A stretch of 59,449 bases of DNA from Ruthenibacterium avium (GTDB taxonomy: Bacteria; Bacillota; Clostridia; Oscillospirales; Ruminococcaceae), in contig DWYA01000028.1 in assembly GCA_019118905.1 (NCBI GenBank), positions 1-59,449 on the forward strand, read 5' to 3'. This document shows positions 45,374 through 54,398 of this stretch, in pieces. How positions within the stretch are numbered: the stretch's first letter is position 1; the number at the start of each line of letters is the position of its first letter. The translations under genes were made by a program, and so were the position numbers. Under the pieces are notes generated by a model. That model was not told the origin of the DNA. It was given only the letters and a program-made list of their open reading frames with translations, and ran no database searches.

Positions 45374-45712
45374 ATGGATTGCTTGTTTTGTTCCATTGCA
45401 AAAGGGGAGATTCCCTCAAAGTGTATCTATGAGGATGAAAGCGTTTTTGCGTTTCACGACATTGATCCGCAGGCTCCGGTACACTTTCTTGTGATTCCCA
45501 AACAGCACATTGCGTCTCTGGCAGACATCAATGCGCAAAACAGCGCCGTAGTGGGCCATATTTTTGAAGTGATTGCCAAGCTGGCTGCCGAGCAGGGGCT
45601 GGAAAACGGCTATCGTGTGGTGACAAACTGCGGAAAAGACGGCGGCCAAAGCGTGGGCCATCTGCATTTCCATGTGCTTGGAAAGCGCAGCCTTGCTTGG
45701 CCTCCGGGCTGA
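45374..45712 (+). CDS. HIT-family nucleotide hydrolase (HinT)
   Basis: This is a 112-residue cytoplasmic purine nucleoside phosphoramidase-type protein. The N-terminal CLFCSIAKGEIPS has a Cys pair as in many bacterial HinT proteins. FHDIDPQAPVHFLVIPKQHI follows, and the catalytic histidine triad is GHLHFHVLG near the C-terminus. ATG 45374 lies 16 bases after alaS with AAGGAGG between, so it is probably cotranscribed. Length fits HinT (110-120). Confidence 0.93.
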   Translation: MDCLFCSIAKGEIPSKCIYEDESVFAFHDIDPQAPVHFLVIPKQHIASLADINAQNSAVVGHIFEVIAKLAAEQGLENGYRVVTNCGKDGGQSVGHLHFHVLGKRSLAWPPG

Positions 45713-45764
45713 GAACGGCGCTGTGCCTGAAAGCGGAACACAAACTGAAAAGAAGCAAAGGCGT

Positions 45765-45797
45765 TTCCCGGCAGCGCTTCAAGCGCTCTGCCGGGAA
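45765..45797 (+). other. Intergenic hairpin between hinT and the PRT gene
   Basis: TTCCCGGCAG (45765-45774) and CTGCCGGGAA (45788-45797) form a perfect stem with an inner CGCTT/AAGCG. No T run follows, so it is more likely a processing or stability element than a terminator. Confidence 0.5.
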
Positions 45798-45817
45798 CCA
45801 TTGAAAAAGGTGATAGT

Positions 45818-46357
45818 ATGGAAAAAACATATACCCTTACCGTTGCGGGCGTCACGCGCGAGCTGCCGCTGTGCCCGGTGAACGAACATTTGGATATTGC
45901 GGCATTTATCATGTTTGGTGATGTAGAAATGACCATTGCCTGTGCAAAAGCTCTGCTGGAAAAATGCCCGGATTTTGATATTCTGATTACGGCGGAATCC
46001 AAGGGAATTCCCCTGGCTTATGAAATGAGCCGCCAAAGCGGAAAGCCCTATGTGCTTGCCCGCAAAAGCGCAAAGCTTTATATGAAAGATCCCTTGACGG
46101 TGGAGGATCGTTCCATCACAACACAAGGGGTTCAAAAGTTGGTCATTGACCGCGAAGATTTGGCAAAAATGGACGGAAAGCGTGTGCTGATTGTAGACGA
46201 TGTCATCAGCACAGGCAGCAGTTTGCACGCCATTGAAACCTTGGTCAGCCACAGCAACGGCACCGTTGTCGCGCGTGCCGCTGTGCTTGCGGAAGGCGAT
46301 GCTTCCAAGCGTACAGATATTCTGTTTTTGGAGGCGCTCCCGCTCTTCTTCAAATAA
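45818..46357 (+). CDS. Phosphoribosyltransferase, adenine/xanthine PRT-like
   Basis: This is a 179-residue type I PRTase. The PRPP-binding loop VLIVDDVISTGSSLHAIETL is at residues about 126-145, and ILITAESKGIPLAYEMSR precedes it as in the adenine and xanthine enzymes, with PYVLARKSAKLYM as the next block. The N-terminal portion (TYTLTVAGVTRELPLCPV) differs from canonical Apt, so the base is not certain; adenine or an unusual purine is likely. ATG 45818 follows AAAGGTGATAG. Its stop overlaps the comEC start by one base. Confidence 0.85.
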   Translation: MEKTYTLTVAGVTRELPLCPVNEHLDIAAFIMFGDVEMTIACAKALLEKCPDFDILITAESKGIPLAYEMSRQSGKPYVLARKSAKLYMKDPLTVEDRSITTQGVQKLVIDREDLAKMDGKRVLIVDDVISTGSSLHAIETLVSHSNGTVVARAAVLAEGDASKRTDILFLEALPLFFK

Positions 46358-48462
46358 TGCGCAGATTGCTGGCATCCATCGGCTTTTCATTTTTGATGGT
46401 AAACTTTTTTGCCGCATACTGGCCGTCGGCAGCATATCCGCTGTCGGCGGTTGTTTGTATTTTCGGCGGGTTGATTGCTTTGTACCTCTGGCGGCGTTGG
46501 CCGCAAAAAAGCACACTGGTTTATCTTGCGGTGTTTTTCATTTGCGGCGGTATCGCTCTTGTGCATCGAGGAATCTATCAAAATGCTGTCGTGCGTCCGA
46601 TACAGCAATTAGCAGGGCAGCAGGCCGCTATCACCGCCGAGGTGCAGGAGGTATGGTATACACAAGAGCGCGACTATGCTTTTGTGCAGGCAAAAGTGCT
46701 TTCGATGGATGGGCAGAAGGTTCGTCCTTTTTCGATTCGGGTCGGTCTGCCCGGCGGCTGTGAGCAAGGGGCGCAGCTGACGGCGCAGGTGCTCTTTGAG
46801 CTGCCCGACAAAGACCGCTACCTGACCTCAAGCTATGCCGCCGGTGTGTATTTGAATGCAGTGCTGCAAGATGCCAACACCTTCCAATGGACGCCTGCCG
46901 GGCAAGACAGCTGGCAGGTATGGAAGTCGAATGCCATTTCCGCTGTGCAGCGCTTTCTGCCTGGGCAAAACACGGCGTTGGTTGCGGCGATTACCATAGG
47001 CGACGACAGCCTGCTGGATGAGCAAACCGAGACAGAAATGCAAAAAGCAGGACTTTCCCATTTGCTTGTTGTGTCCGGGCTGCACCTCTCGGCTGTCAGC
47101 GGAATGCTCTATGAAGGAGTGCGCGGATATCTGCCGCGTAAAATGGCGGTGCTGGCGGCGTGCTGCGGCAGTCTGCTTTTTATGATGCTGGTCGGCTTTT
47201 CACCTTCGGTGGTGCGTGCCGGAGTGATGCTGTTTGCCTTTTATGCGGCCAAATGGCTGGGAGAAAAGGAGGATGCCTTTACCTCACTGGGGCTGGCTGC
47301 GCTGCTGCTGTGTCTTGTCAATCCGTATGCCGCTTGTGACGTTGGTCTGCTGTTGTCTTTTTCCGCAACACTCGGTATTTTGGCTGCCAATATTCTTTGG
47401 CAGGACTGGAGCTTTTCCCATGAGGCGTGTCCGCAGTTTTTGAAAGGCGTTTTTAAAGTAGCGCTTGCCTCTTTCGGCGCGGTATTGGCAACCGCCCCGG
47501 TTTTGATTTGGTACGACTTAGGGCTTTCTTTTTACGGTCTTTTCGCCAACTTGCTGGTGGCGCCTTTCACCGTTCTGACGCTGGCAAGCGGTCTTGGCAC
47601 GGTGCTTTTGTCTTCCATTTCTTGGCTGGGGGCGCTCACTTACCCGGTTGCTTTTGTGTGCGGAATATGTTTAGGCTGGGTTCGTTTGGTGGCCGCAGCG
47701 GCGGCAGCGCTCCCGGCAAACACTGTGAGACTTTCCGGTGCGTATCCGGCTTTGGCGCTGGTGGGATTATTCGTTGTAGGTTGGGCAGCCTATCAAAACA
47801 GAGTGTCCTTGAAAAAATCGGCGATGATCTTGGCCGTTCTTTTTGCGGGCGCTTGTGCAGTATTGCTATGGCAAAATGCCGGTGTGGTGCGCGTTGTTTT
47901 CGCCGGCAGTGCCGAAAATGCGCCGGTGGTTTTGCTGCATCCAAAGGCAACGGTTCTTTTCTTTCGCGGCGGAGAGAGCGGCATTGCCCAGGTGCGCGAT
48001 GTGCTGGAGCAGTATCAGCGCACGGACATTCAGCTGGCAGTCGATTTGCGCAAAGACCCGGACGGTTTGCCGCTGCAGGAAGCGCTTAGAATTGACGAGC
48101 TGTTCACAGTGGAAACCGATTGCTTGCAAAGGGCAAGCTTTGAGCAGCCTTTGCCGGGGCTTGATCTCTATTTGCTTCGGCAGGAAAACGGCTGTGCAGC
48201 GCTGATTTCGTGCGAAGGCGTACGGGTGGCGCTGACGAGCGGTTCCATGGATTTTTCCAATATGCCTGCGGTGGAAGTCTTTTTCGGCGGCAGCGGAAAA
48301 ATTACGCAGCTGAAAGCCGATACCATTTTGTTTTCTGCTGCGCCGCGGCCACACTGGAACAACGTCTCGGCGCAGCGCAAACTGCAAGGAGAAGATATCG
48401 AACTATGGCTTCACCCCAATAGAGGTTGGAGCGTGAAGGAGGGGAATGCCGGTGTCTTATGA
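46357..48462 (+). CDS. comEC: ComEC/Rec2-family DNA-uptake channel, lacking a recognisable nuclease domain
   Basis: This is a 701-residue polytopic membrane protein that in competent bacteria passes single-stranded DNA into the cell. The N-terminus has two helices (FSFLMVNFFAAYWP, STLVYLAVFFICGGIALV), then a soluble OB-like region. The competence domain starts at LLVVSGLHLSAVSGMLYEG (about 230), with GFSPSVVRAGVMLFAFYAA and many helices to about residue 510. The last 180 residues stand where many ComEC proteins carry a metallo-beta-lactamase domain, but no HxHxDH motif is present; instead there is VVLLHPKATVLFFRGG. ATG 46357 overlaps the previous stop (TAATG). DNA uptake in this organism is not established. 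Confidence 0.88.
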   Translation: MRRLLASIGFSFLMVNFFAAYWPSAAYPLSAVVCIFGGLIALYLWRRWPQKSTLVYLAVFFICGGIALVHRGIYQNAVVRPIQQLAGQQAAITAEVQEVWYTQERDYAFVQAKVLSMDGQKVRPFSIRVGLPGGCEQGAQLTAQVLFELPDKDRYLTSSYAAGVYLNAVLQDANTFQWTPAGQDSWQVWKSNAISAVQRFLPGQNTALVAAITIGDDSLLDEQTETEMQKAGLSHLLVVSGLHLSAVSGMLYEGVRGYLPRKMAVLAACCGSLLFMMLVGFSPSVVRAGVMLFAFYAAKWLGEKEDAFTSLGLAALLLCLVNPYAACDVGLLLSFSATLGILAANILWQDWSFSHEACPQFLKGVFKVALASFGAVLATAPVLIWYDLGLSFYGLFANLLVAPFTVLTLASGLGTVLLSSISWLGALTYPVAFVCGICLGWVRLVAAAAAALPANTVRLSGAYPALALVGLFVVGWAAYQNRVSLKKSAMILAVLFAGACAVLLWQNAGVVRVVFAGSAENAPVVLLHPKATVLFFRGGESGIAQVRDVLEQYQRTDIQLAVDLRKDPDGLPLQEALRIDELFTVETDCLQRASFEQPLPGLDLYLLRQENGCAALISCEGVRVALTSGSMDFSNMPAVEVFFGGSGKITQLKADTILFSAAPRPHWNNVSAQRKLQGEDIELWLHPNRGWSVKEGNAGVL

Positions 48463-49477
48463 AAAAGAATGGAAGCAAGCGCTGAAAGAGTGTCAAAAGC
48501 ACCGCGTTTTTTTGCTTTTTTCCAAAGAGGAATACCCGCTTCGCCAGTTCGCGGAGCAAACGCAAAGCTGGTTGGAACAGCACGAACAAACAACCGCAGA
48601 ACGATTCCCCGGCCCGGCTCCTGACATGGGCGCAGTGACAGACGCGGCGGGAATGCTGTCCTTTTTTGGCACAAGGCGCGTGATTGTACTGCCCTTGGTA
48701 GAGCCGCAGGCGTTATCGGATGGTGATGCCGCGCTGCTGGCAAGTATGCTGGAAGAAGCGGAAAACAGTGTTTTTGTCATTACAATTTTGCTGAAAGATG
48801 ACCGCAGCGCGAAAAGCAAAAAGTGGAAGCAATTGCTGGAAGCGGCGCAAAAGAACGGCTTTTGTGCGGAAGCGGTGTCGGCGCAGGAGAAAGATGCCAA
48901 ACAGCTGGTCATCCGCCGTGCCAAAGCGCTCTCCACCGCGATTAGCGACCAAGCGGCACAGCTTTTGGCCGAGCGGTGCGGTATCGACCTCTTTTTGCTG
49001 GAAAGCGAAACGGATAAGCTTGCCGCGGCGTGCGGGTACACCGAAATTACCCCGCAGCTTGTCAGCGAATTGAGTACCGTCAACATGGAGGCGGATGTGT
49101 TCGAGCTGGTGAATCTGGTGGAGCGCCGACAGCAAGCGCAAGCGCTTCAAAAGCTGAATCAGCTGTTTGAATTGCAGCACGACCCCATTGCTGTCACAGC
49201 GGTGCTTTGCGGTACCTTTGCCGATTTATACCGTGTGAAATGCGCGTATGAAATGGGGAAAACGCATGAGGACGTTTATCGCGATTTTCAGTATAAGGGC
49301 AGCCCTTACCGCTTGAAAAAGGCTTCCCAAGCGGCCGCGCGCTACCAAAAGGCACAGCTGCGCCGGAATTTAAGCTTGCTGCTCGATTTGGACACCGCTT
49401 TAAAGCGTTCCGCAGCCGATAAAGCGGTGCTGGTGCAGACGGCGCTTTGTGAAATGATGCAGGAAGGAGCGCGATGA
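48452..49477 (+). CDS. holA: DNA polymerase III delta subunit
   Basis: This 341-residue clamp-loader subunit opens the beta clamp. The sequence is divergent, as HolA proteins are, but the layout fits: an N-terminal AAA+-like domain without a working P-loop (RVFLLFSKEEYPLRQFAE, MLSFFGTRRVIVLP, SVFVITILLKDDRSAKSKKW), a middle part with LAERCGIDLFLLESETDKLA and a C-terminal helical collar (DPIAVTAVLCGTFADLYRVK, QLRRNLSLLLDLDTALKRS). GTG 48452 is 8 bases from AAGGAGG; an in-frame ATG at 48446 is closer than ideal. It overlaps the end of comEC and the start of the next gene, an arrangement often seen for comEC-holA in Firmicutes. Confidence 0.88.
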   Translation: MSYEKEWKQALKECQKHRVFLLFSKEEYPLRQFAEQTQSWLEQHEQTTAERFPGPAPDMGAVTDAAGMLSFFGTRRVIVLPLVEPQALSDGDAALLASMLEEAENSVFVITILLKDDRSAKSKKWKQLLEAAQKNGFCAEAVSAQEKDAKQLVIRRAKALSTAISDQAAQLLAERCGIDLFLLESETDKLAAACGYTEITPQLVSELSTVNMEADVFELVNLVERRQQAQALQKLNQLFELQHDPIAVTAVLCGTFADLYRVKCAYEMGKTHEDVYRDFQYKGSPYRLKKASQAAARYQKAQLRRNLSLLLDLDTALKRSAADKAVLVQTALCEMMQEGAR

Positions 49478-50085
49478 TGGAAAAACTGCGCATTCAAGAG
49501 GTTGTTGTGGTAGAAGGCAAATATGATGCCATCAAATTGGCGGATTTGGTGGACGCGCTGATTGTTCCCGTGGGCGGATTTTCTGTTTTTACCAGCAAAG
49601 AAACCAAGCAGCTTTTGCGCCGTTTAGGGGAAAAGCGCGGGCTGGTGATTTTAACGGATTCCGACGCGGCGGGCTTTCGGATTCGTGCCTACCTCAATCA
49701 ATTGGCACAGGACTTGCCGGTCAAAAACGCTTATATTCCCGCTTGTGAGGGCAAGGAAAAGCGCAAAGCAAAAGCGTCAAAAGAGGGATTGCTCGGCGTG
49801 GAAGGCGTATCGACTGCCGCTATTTTGCAAGCGTTGGAGCGTGCGGGCGTACAGCGTGCGCAAACGCGCGCACAAGACACCCCGCCGATTACCTATGCCG
49901 ATTTGTATGAGCAAGGACTGTCCGGCACCGACAACAGCGCGGCCTTTCGCCGGGCATGGCTTGATTCCGTGGGAATCCCGCCGCGCATTTCCAAAAAAGG
50001 TTTGTTGGAAGCGCTCAATTCAATTTTTACAAAAGACGAGTTTCTTGCCTCGGTATCGCAAATGCGCGAACATTTTGTGCAGTAA
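49474..50085 (+). CDS. rnmV: Ribonuclease M5 (5S rRNA maturase)
   Basis: This is a 203-residue TOPRIM-domain nuclease that trims 5S rRNA precursor in low-GC Gram-positives. The TOPRIM signature is clear: VVVVEGKYDAIKLADLV with the catalytic Glu near the start and LVILTDSDAAGFRIRAYL with the DxD. VEGVSTAAILQALERAG follows as in RnmV, then a C-terminal region of about 70 residues (ITYADLYEQGLSGTDNSAAF) of the DUF4093 type. ATG 49474 overlaps the holA stop by 4 bases. It is the last gene of the alaS-to-rnmV series. Confidence 0.92.
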   Translation: MMEKLRIQEVVVVEGKYDAIKLADLVDALIVPVGGFSVFTSKETKQLLRRLGEKRGLVILTDSDAAGFRIRAYLNQLAQDLPVKNAYIPACEGKEKRKAKASKEGLLGVEGVSTAAILQALERAGVQRAQTRAQDTPPITYADLYEQGLSGTDNSAAFRRAWLDSVGIPPRISKKGLLEALNSIFTKDEFLASVSQMREHFVQ

Positions 50086-50131
50086 AAATCTCCGGCACAA
50101 AGCGGAATGCCGCAAAGTGCCGGAGATTTTG
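50085..50131. terminator. Bidirectional terminator after rnmV
   Basis: AAAATCTCCGGCAC (50085-50098) and GTGCCGGAGATTTT (50117-50130) are perfectly complementary. They lie between the rnmV stop and the convergent radical SAM gene and serve both. Confidence 0.88.
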
Positions 50132-50150
50132 CAATTTGATGGAAAGAAAT

Positions 50151-51047
50151 TTATACGCCGAACAGGTCAAAGGGCGGGGTGTACTCCTCTTTGGCGCTGG
50201 ATTTTTCCTGCATGAACCCGCTGTCCAGCCCTAATTCCAGCGCGTAGTCTGCCGCCTTACGATACTCATAAGTAGAAATACGGCGCGAAAGTGCGCGATG
50301 CTCCTTGGCTTTGTGAAACGGTGTATACTGGCTCATCAGGCTCAGAAGAAACGGCGCTTCTTTAGAAAGCTCGGCCAAGCGATTCAATACTTCGAACGTG
50401 TCGGAAAGACAGCCCGGCAAGAGCAGGTGACGAACAATCACGCCCCGCCGCATGATGCCGTTATCGTCCAATTGCGGCTTACCCGCCAAACGGCACATCT
50501 GCCGCAGTGCGGAAAAGGCAATGGGGAAATAATCCGGCGCGTGGGAATACTGGCCGGAAAGCTCGCTGGATACATATTTGAGATCTGTCAGCCAAATATC
50601 TACGATTTCTGATAAGAGAGTGAGCGTTTCGGCAGTTTCATAGCCGCTCGTGTTGTAGACAAATGGAATGTGCAGCGCTTCACCTGCTTGCTGTCGCGCT
50701 GCAAGAATCCACGGTACATACGGCGCGGCTGTGACAAGGTTGATGTTGTGCGCTCCTTGCGCCTGTAATTCTAAAAAGATTTCCGCTAAACGCTGTGTCG
50801 AGATGTCTTTGCCGAAAGCTTCGGCGCTGATGCGGTAATTTTGGCAGTAGCAGCACCGCAAAGGACAGCCGGAAAAGAAAATTGTGCCCGATCCGTTGGT
50901 GCCGGAAATACAAGGCTCTTCCCAATGGTGCAGCGCGGCGCGCGCAATGCGCACGGTGTCCGGCGCACCGCAAAAACCCGGATGCTTTGTTCGGTCGGCG
51001 TGACATTGCCGCGGGCACAGGGTACAGTGCTTGGGTGCAAGATTCAT
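50151..51047 (-). CDS. Radical SAM protein, PflA-like activating enzyme type
   Basis: This is a 298-residue iron-sulfur enzyme. The radical SAM motif is SGCPLRCCYCQNYRIS (CxxxCxxC) at about residues 60-75, with an extra N-terminal Cys set (CTLCPRQCHADRTKHPGFCG) that could hold another metal or cluster. Further motifs are HNINLVTAAPYVPW and VDIWLTDLKYVSSELSGQYS as in putative pyruvate-formate-lyase-activating proteins. The protein it activates is unknown and no glycyl radical enzyme is nearby. ATG 51047 (MNLAPKHCTLC) has AGGAGG 8 bases upstream, better than the TTG at 51053. It is a single gene, divergent from fbp. Confidence 0.87.
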   Translation of the reverse strand: MNLAPKHCTLCPRQCHADRTKHPGFCGAPDTVRIARAALHHWEEPCISGTNGSGTIFFSGCPLRCCYCQNYRISAEAFGKDISTQRLAEIFLELQAQGAHNINLVTAAPYVPWILAARQQAGEALHIPFVYNTSGYETAETLTLLSEIVDIWLTDLKYVSSELSGQYSHAPDYFPIAFSALRQMCRLAGKPQLDDNGIMRRGVIVRHLLLPGCLSDTFEVLNRLAELSKEAPFLLSLMSQYTPFHKAKEHRALSRRISTYEYRKAADYALELGLDSGFMQEKSSAKEEYTPPFDLFGV

Positions 51048-51193
51048 AACCAATCCTCCTGATCAGCGATGCAATAGCGGTAAATTCCGTGCGGAATCTC
51101 CCTGCATAGTATAGCATATTTTTTGTAATTATGGTACACTGATATCATGCCGTGAATGAAAGCGGATGACGGCGGAGAGGGTGGCTTTCAATA

Positions 51194-53200
51194 ATGCAGT
51201 TAAGTGAAAAAAAGTTTTTAACGTGGATGGCAAAGGATTATCCCAACATTGCCGCTGCCAGCGAAGAAATTATCAACTTGCAGGCCATTTTAAAGCTGCC
51301 GAAGCCAACAGAGCATTTTATGAGCGATTTGCACGGGGAATATGAGGCGTTTACGCACATTCTTTCCAATGCCTCCGGCGTCATTCGGGAGAAAGTAGAG
51401 CGTGTTTTGGCAGATAAACCGGACAGGCAAACGCCCGAGCAGCGTGCGGAGCTTGCTGCACTGATTTATTATCCCGTGCAAAAACTGCCGGTGCTGAAAG
51501 AGCGTCAAACCGATTTAGAACAGTGGTATCGAAAAACGCTGCTGGATTTGCTGGAAGTGTGCCGTGTGACCGAGTCGAAATACACGCGCAGTTTTGTGCG
51601 AAAACGGCTGCCTAAAACCTTTGCTTATATTTTAGATGAGCTGTTACATGCTCACTTTGAAGACCACGCCAAAGAGGATTATTACGAACGGATTTTATCT
51701 TCCATTATTGACACGGGCCAAGCGGATGATTTTATCATTGCGCTGTGCGAGCTGATTCGCCGTTTGTCGGTGCATCGCCTTCACATTGTGGGAGATATTT
51801 TTGACCGCGGCCCAAGGCCGGATATCATCATGGACGAGCTGATTGCACACCATGCGGTAGATATTCAATGGGGCAACCATGATGCCGAGTGGATGGGCGC
51901 TGCGGCGGGCAGTGAGGTTTGCATTGCGAGTGTCATTCATGTAGCGCTGAGCTATCATGACCCCGAAATGCTGGAGGACAGCTATGGGCTGAACCTGCGC
52001 CCGCTGGCGCTTTTTGCCGAAGAAGTGTATCAGAATACGGATGTCAGCGCGTTTTACCCCAAGCTTTTGGGAAGCGAAACGCTGCCTTCCCGGCGCGATT
52101 TTGACCGCACCGCCCGAATGCACAAAGCCATTACCGTCATGCTTTGCAAGCTGGAGTGTCAGGTGCTGGCGCGCAACCCGGAATTTCAAATGGAAGACCG
52201 CGCCTTACTGGAGCGCATTGATTTTACGGCACAGTTGATAGAGGTGGACGGCGTTTGCTACCGCTTGTGCGACTGCGATTTCCCCACGGTAGACCCCGCG
52301 TGTCCCGCCCGATTGACGAAGGAAGAAGCCGACGTGATGCAAAAGCTGTGCCGCAGTTTTCGGGAAAGCGAGCGTTTGCAGCGCCACATTCGCTTTTTAT
52401 ATGCCAAGGGCGGCATTTATAAAGTAGAAAATCAAAATCTTTTATTCCACGGCGCAGTGCCGATGAACGAGGCCGGCGGCTTTGCCAGTGTAAAAACGCG
52501 GGACGGATGGTTCAGCGGAAAAGCGTGGATGGATTACTGTGAAAAAAAGGCGCGGGAAGGTTACTTTGCGCCGGAAAACAGCGCAGCGCGCCGCGAAGGA
52601 CAAGACTTTTTGTGGTATTTGTGGTGCGGAAGGCTGTCGCCGCTGTTTGGCCGCCATAAAATGAGTGTATTTGAACACTTTTTCATTGGTGAACCACAGG
52701 CCTACGAAGAAAAAAAGAATGCTTACTACACATTTATCGAAAGCGATGACCCCAAACAGGCCGAGCGGGCGGTTCTGCGCATTTTTGAGGAGTTTGGCCT
52801 TGACGCCGAGCGCGGCCATATCATTAACGGCCATGTGCCCGTGCGCGCGAAAGCGGGGGAAAGCCCGCTCAAGGCGGGCGGAAAGCTGCTTGTGATTGAC
52901 GGCGGATTTTGCAAAGCATACCAGGGCAAAACAGGCATTGCGGGCTATACGCTGGTGTCGTCGTCGCGCGGGCTTTCGCTGCGCAGCCACAGCCCGTTTG
53001 AAAGTCTGCAAAAGGCCATCGAGCAAAACGGAGATATTCTGTCGGTCGTCAACGTGGTGGAAACTTCACAAAAGCGAATTTGTGTGGAGGACACCGACGA
53101 GGGCGCACGGCTGAAAGAAAAAATTCAAGATTTACGCGCCTTAGTACAAGCGTACAGAACAGGCGTATTAAAAGAAACAAGCACCGAAGGTTCGGTGTAA
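51194..53200 (+). CDS. fbp: Fructose-1,6-bisphosphatase, class III
   Basis: This 668-residue gluconeogenic enzyme is found mainly in Firmicutes. It has the metallophosphatase signature in order: FMSDLHGEYEAFTHIL (DxH), IVGDIFDRGPRPDIIMDEL (GDxxDRG), IQWGNHDAEWMGAAAGS (GNHD) and a late INGHVPVRAKAGESP (GHxP) with LLVIDGGFCKAYQ. The start MQLSEKKFLTWMAKDYPNI is the usual N-terminus, and length matches the family (about 640-670). ATG 51194 has GGAGAGGG upstream with a longish gap. It is upstream of deoD with 18 bases between, so it may share its transcript. Confidence 0.97.
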   Translation: MQLSEKKFLTWMAKDYPNIAAASEEIINLQAILKLPKPTEHFMSDLHGEYEAFTHILSNASGVIREKVERVLADKPDRQTPEQRAELAALIYYPVQKLPVLKERQTDLEQWYRKTLLDLLEVCRVTESKYTRSFVRKRLPKTFAYILDELLHAHFEDHAKEDYYERILSSIIDTGQADDFIIALCELIRRLSVHRLHIVGDIFDRGPRPDIIMDELIAHHAVDIQWGNHDAEWMGAAAGSEVCIASVIHVALSYHDPEMLEDSYGLNLRPLALFAEEVYQNTDVSAFYPKLLGSETLPSRRDFDRTARMHKAITVMLCKLECQVLARNPEFQMEDRALLERIDFTAQLIEVDGVCYRLCDCDFPTVDPACPARLTKEEADVMQKLCRSFRESERLQRHIRFLYAKGGIYKVENQNLLFHGAVPMNEAGGFASVKTRDGWFSGKAWMDYCEKKAREGYFAPENSAARREGQDFLWYLWCGRLSPLFGRHKMSVFEHFFIGEPQAYEEKKNAYYTFIESDDPKQAERAVLRIFEEFGLDAERGHIINGHVPVRAKAGESPLKAGGKLLVIDGGFCKAYQGKTGIAGYTLVSSSRGLSLRSHSPFESLQKAIEQNGDILSVVNVVETSQKRICVEDTDEGARLKEKIQDLRALVQAYRTGVLKETSTEGSV

Positions 53201-53218
53201 TTAAAAGGAGGATGTCAC

Positions 53219-53935
53219 ATGGCAACACCGCATATTTCAGCACAAAAAGGAGATTTCGCAAAAACCGTTTTTATGCCCGGCGACCCGCTGCGTGCTAAAT
53301 TTATCGCAGAAAACTTTCTGGATGAGGTGCGTTTGGTCACACAAGTGCGCGGAATGCTGGGGTATACCGGCACCTATCGCGGCGTACCAGTCAGCGTAAT
53401 GGGCTCCGGCATGGGTATGCCGTCCATCGGTATTTACTCTTATGAGCTGTTTACCCAGTACGATGTCGACAATATCATTCGCATCGGTTCTGCCGGTTCT
53501 TATACGGAGCGTGCCAAGATTTTTGATTTGGTATTGGCGACCGCGGCCTATTCGGAGTCCAGCTTTGCCAAAACACAAAGCGGCTGGGAGGGCGACACCA
53601 TTCTTCCGAGCGATGCTTTAAACGAACGTCTGCGTGCCAGTGCCAAAAAGCTGCAAAAACCGCTGCTGGAAGGTGTGATTCACTCGTCCGACGTTTTCTA
53701 TCGCGAGGACAAAACCCCCTATTGGAAAACGCTGCGCGATGAAAAAGGCTGCCTTGCGGTAGAAATGGAAAGCTTTGCGTTGTTCCACAATGCGAAGGTA
53801 ACCGGCAAACAGGCAGCGTGCCTTTTGACGATTTCCGACAGCTTTATCTCGAATGAAGTTACAACCGCGGAGCAGCGTCAAAACAGCTTTACGGATATGA
53901 TGGAGGTTGCACTGGGCAGCGTGCTGGAGGGATAA
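53219..53935 (+). CDS. deoD: Purine-nucleoside phosphorylase, DeoD type
   Basis: This 238-residue salvage enzyme cleaves purine (deoxy)nucleosides with phosphate. Features are the start TPHISAQKGDFAKTVFMPGDP, where Gly and Arg (PLRAK) bind phosphate, GSGMGMPSIGIYSYELF (the PNP/UDP phosphorylase family signature), IIRIGSAGSYTE, and the substrate contact VEMESFALFHNA. A catalytic Asp lies in LLTISDSF. AAAGGAGG lies 6 bases before ATG 53219. The next gene, cytidine deaminase, starts 2 bases after its stop, which makes a nucleoside-salvage pair. Confidence 0.97.
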   Translation: MATPHISAQKGDFAKTVFMPGDPLRAKFIAENFLDEVRLVTQVRGMLGYTGTYRGVPVSVMGSGMGMPSIGIYSYELFTQYDVDNIIRIGSAGSYTERAKIFDLVLATAAYSESSFAKTQSGWEGDTILPSDALNERLRASAKKLQKPLLEGVIHSSDVFYREDKTPYWKTLRDEKGCLAVEMESFALFHNAKVTGKQAACLLTISDSFISNEVTTAEQRQNSFTDMMEVALGSVLEG

Positions 53936-53936
53936 C

Positions 53937-54359
53937 ATGACGCAGCAGGAAAAAGAGCGCTTAGTGCAAGCCGCTCGGCAAGCGCGCAGCCGTTCTTATG
54001 CGCCTTATTCTCATTTTGCCGTAGGCGCGGCGGTGCAGGGCGAAAGCGGAACGATTTACACGGGCTGCAATATTGAATGCGCTTCCTTTTCTGCCACCTG
54101 CTGTGCCGAGCGCGTGGCCGTGTACCATGCGGTAGCAGCAGGGGAAAAAAGCCTGTGTGCTGTTGCGGTAGCAGGCGGAGCACAAGGGCAGCCGGTGTGC
54201 GGGCGCACAGCGCCGTGCGGCATTTGCCGCCAGGTTCTCAGCGAGTTTGCCGAAAAAGACATGCCGGTTTTGATGGCAGTGTCGGAGGAGGCTTACGAGG
54301 AAGTGACGCTCGAAAGCTTGCTGCCGTTAAGTTTTGGCCCTCAGGATTTGCGTGAGTAA
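53937..54359 (+). CDS. cdd: Cytidine deaminase
   Basis: This 140-residue zinc enzyme converts (deoxy)cytidine to (deoxy)uridine. The catalytic motif is SATCCAERVAVYHAVA (Cys-Ala-Glu, where His is replaced by Cys as in other tetrameric Cdd), and the two zinc cysteines are in APCGICRQVLSEF. RSYAPYSHFAVGAAVQ and YTGCNIECASF are the substrate loops. The start is ATG 53937, directly after the deoD stop, with GGAGGG inside the end of deoD. Length fits (about 130-140). Confidence 0.96.
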   Translation: MTQQEKERLVQAARQARSRSYAPYSHFAVGAAVQGESGTIYTGCNIECASFSATCCAERVAVYHAVAAGEKSLCAVAVAGGAQGQPVCGRTAPCGICRQVLSEFAEKDMPVLMAVSEEAYEEVTLESLLPLSFGPQDLRE

Positions 54360-54398
54360 CAGCCGGAACAGCTGCACGAAAAGATTTATTTTTTACGG

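Noticed and set aside
43444..45396. 650-codon open frame on the minus strand across alaS
   Set aside because: alaS has every family motif on the plus strand; the antisense product matches nothing and has low-quality composition.
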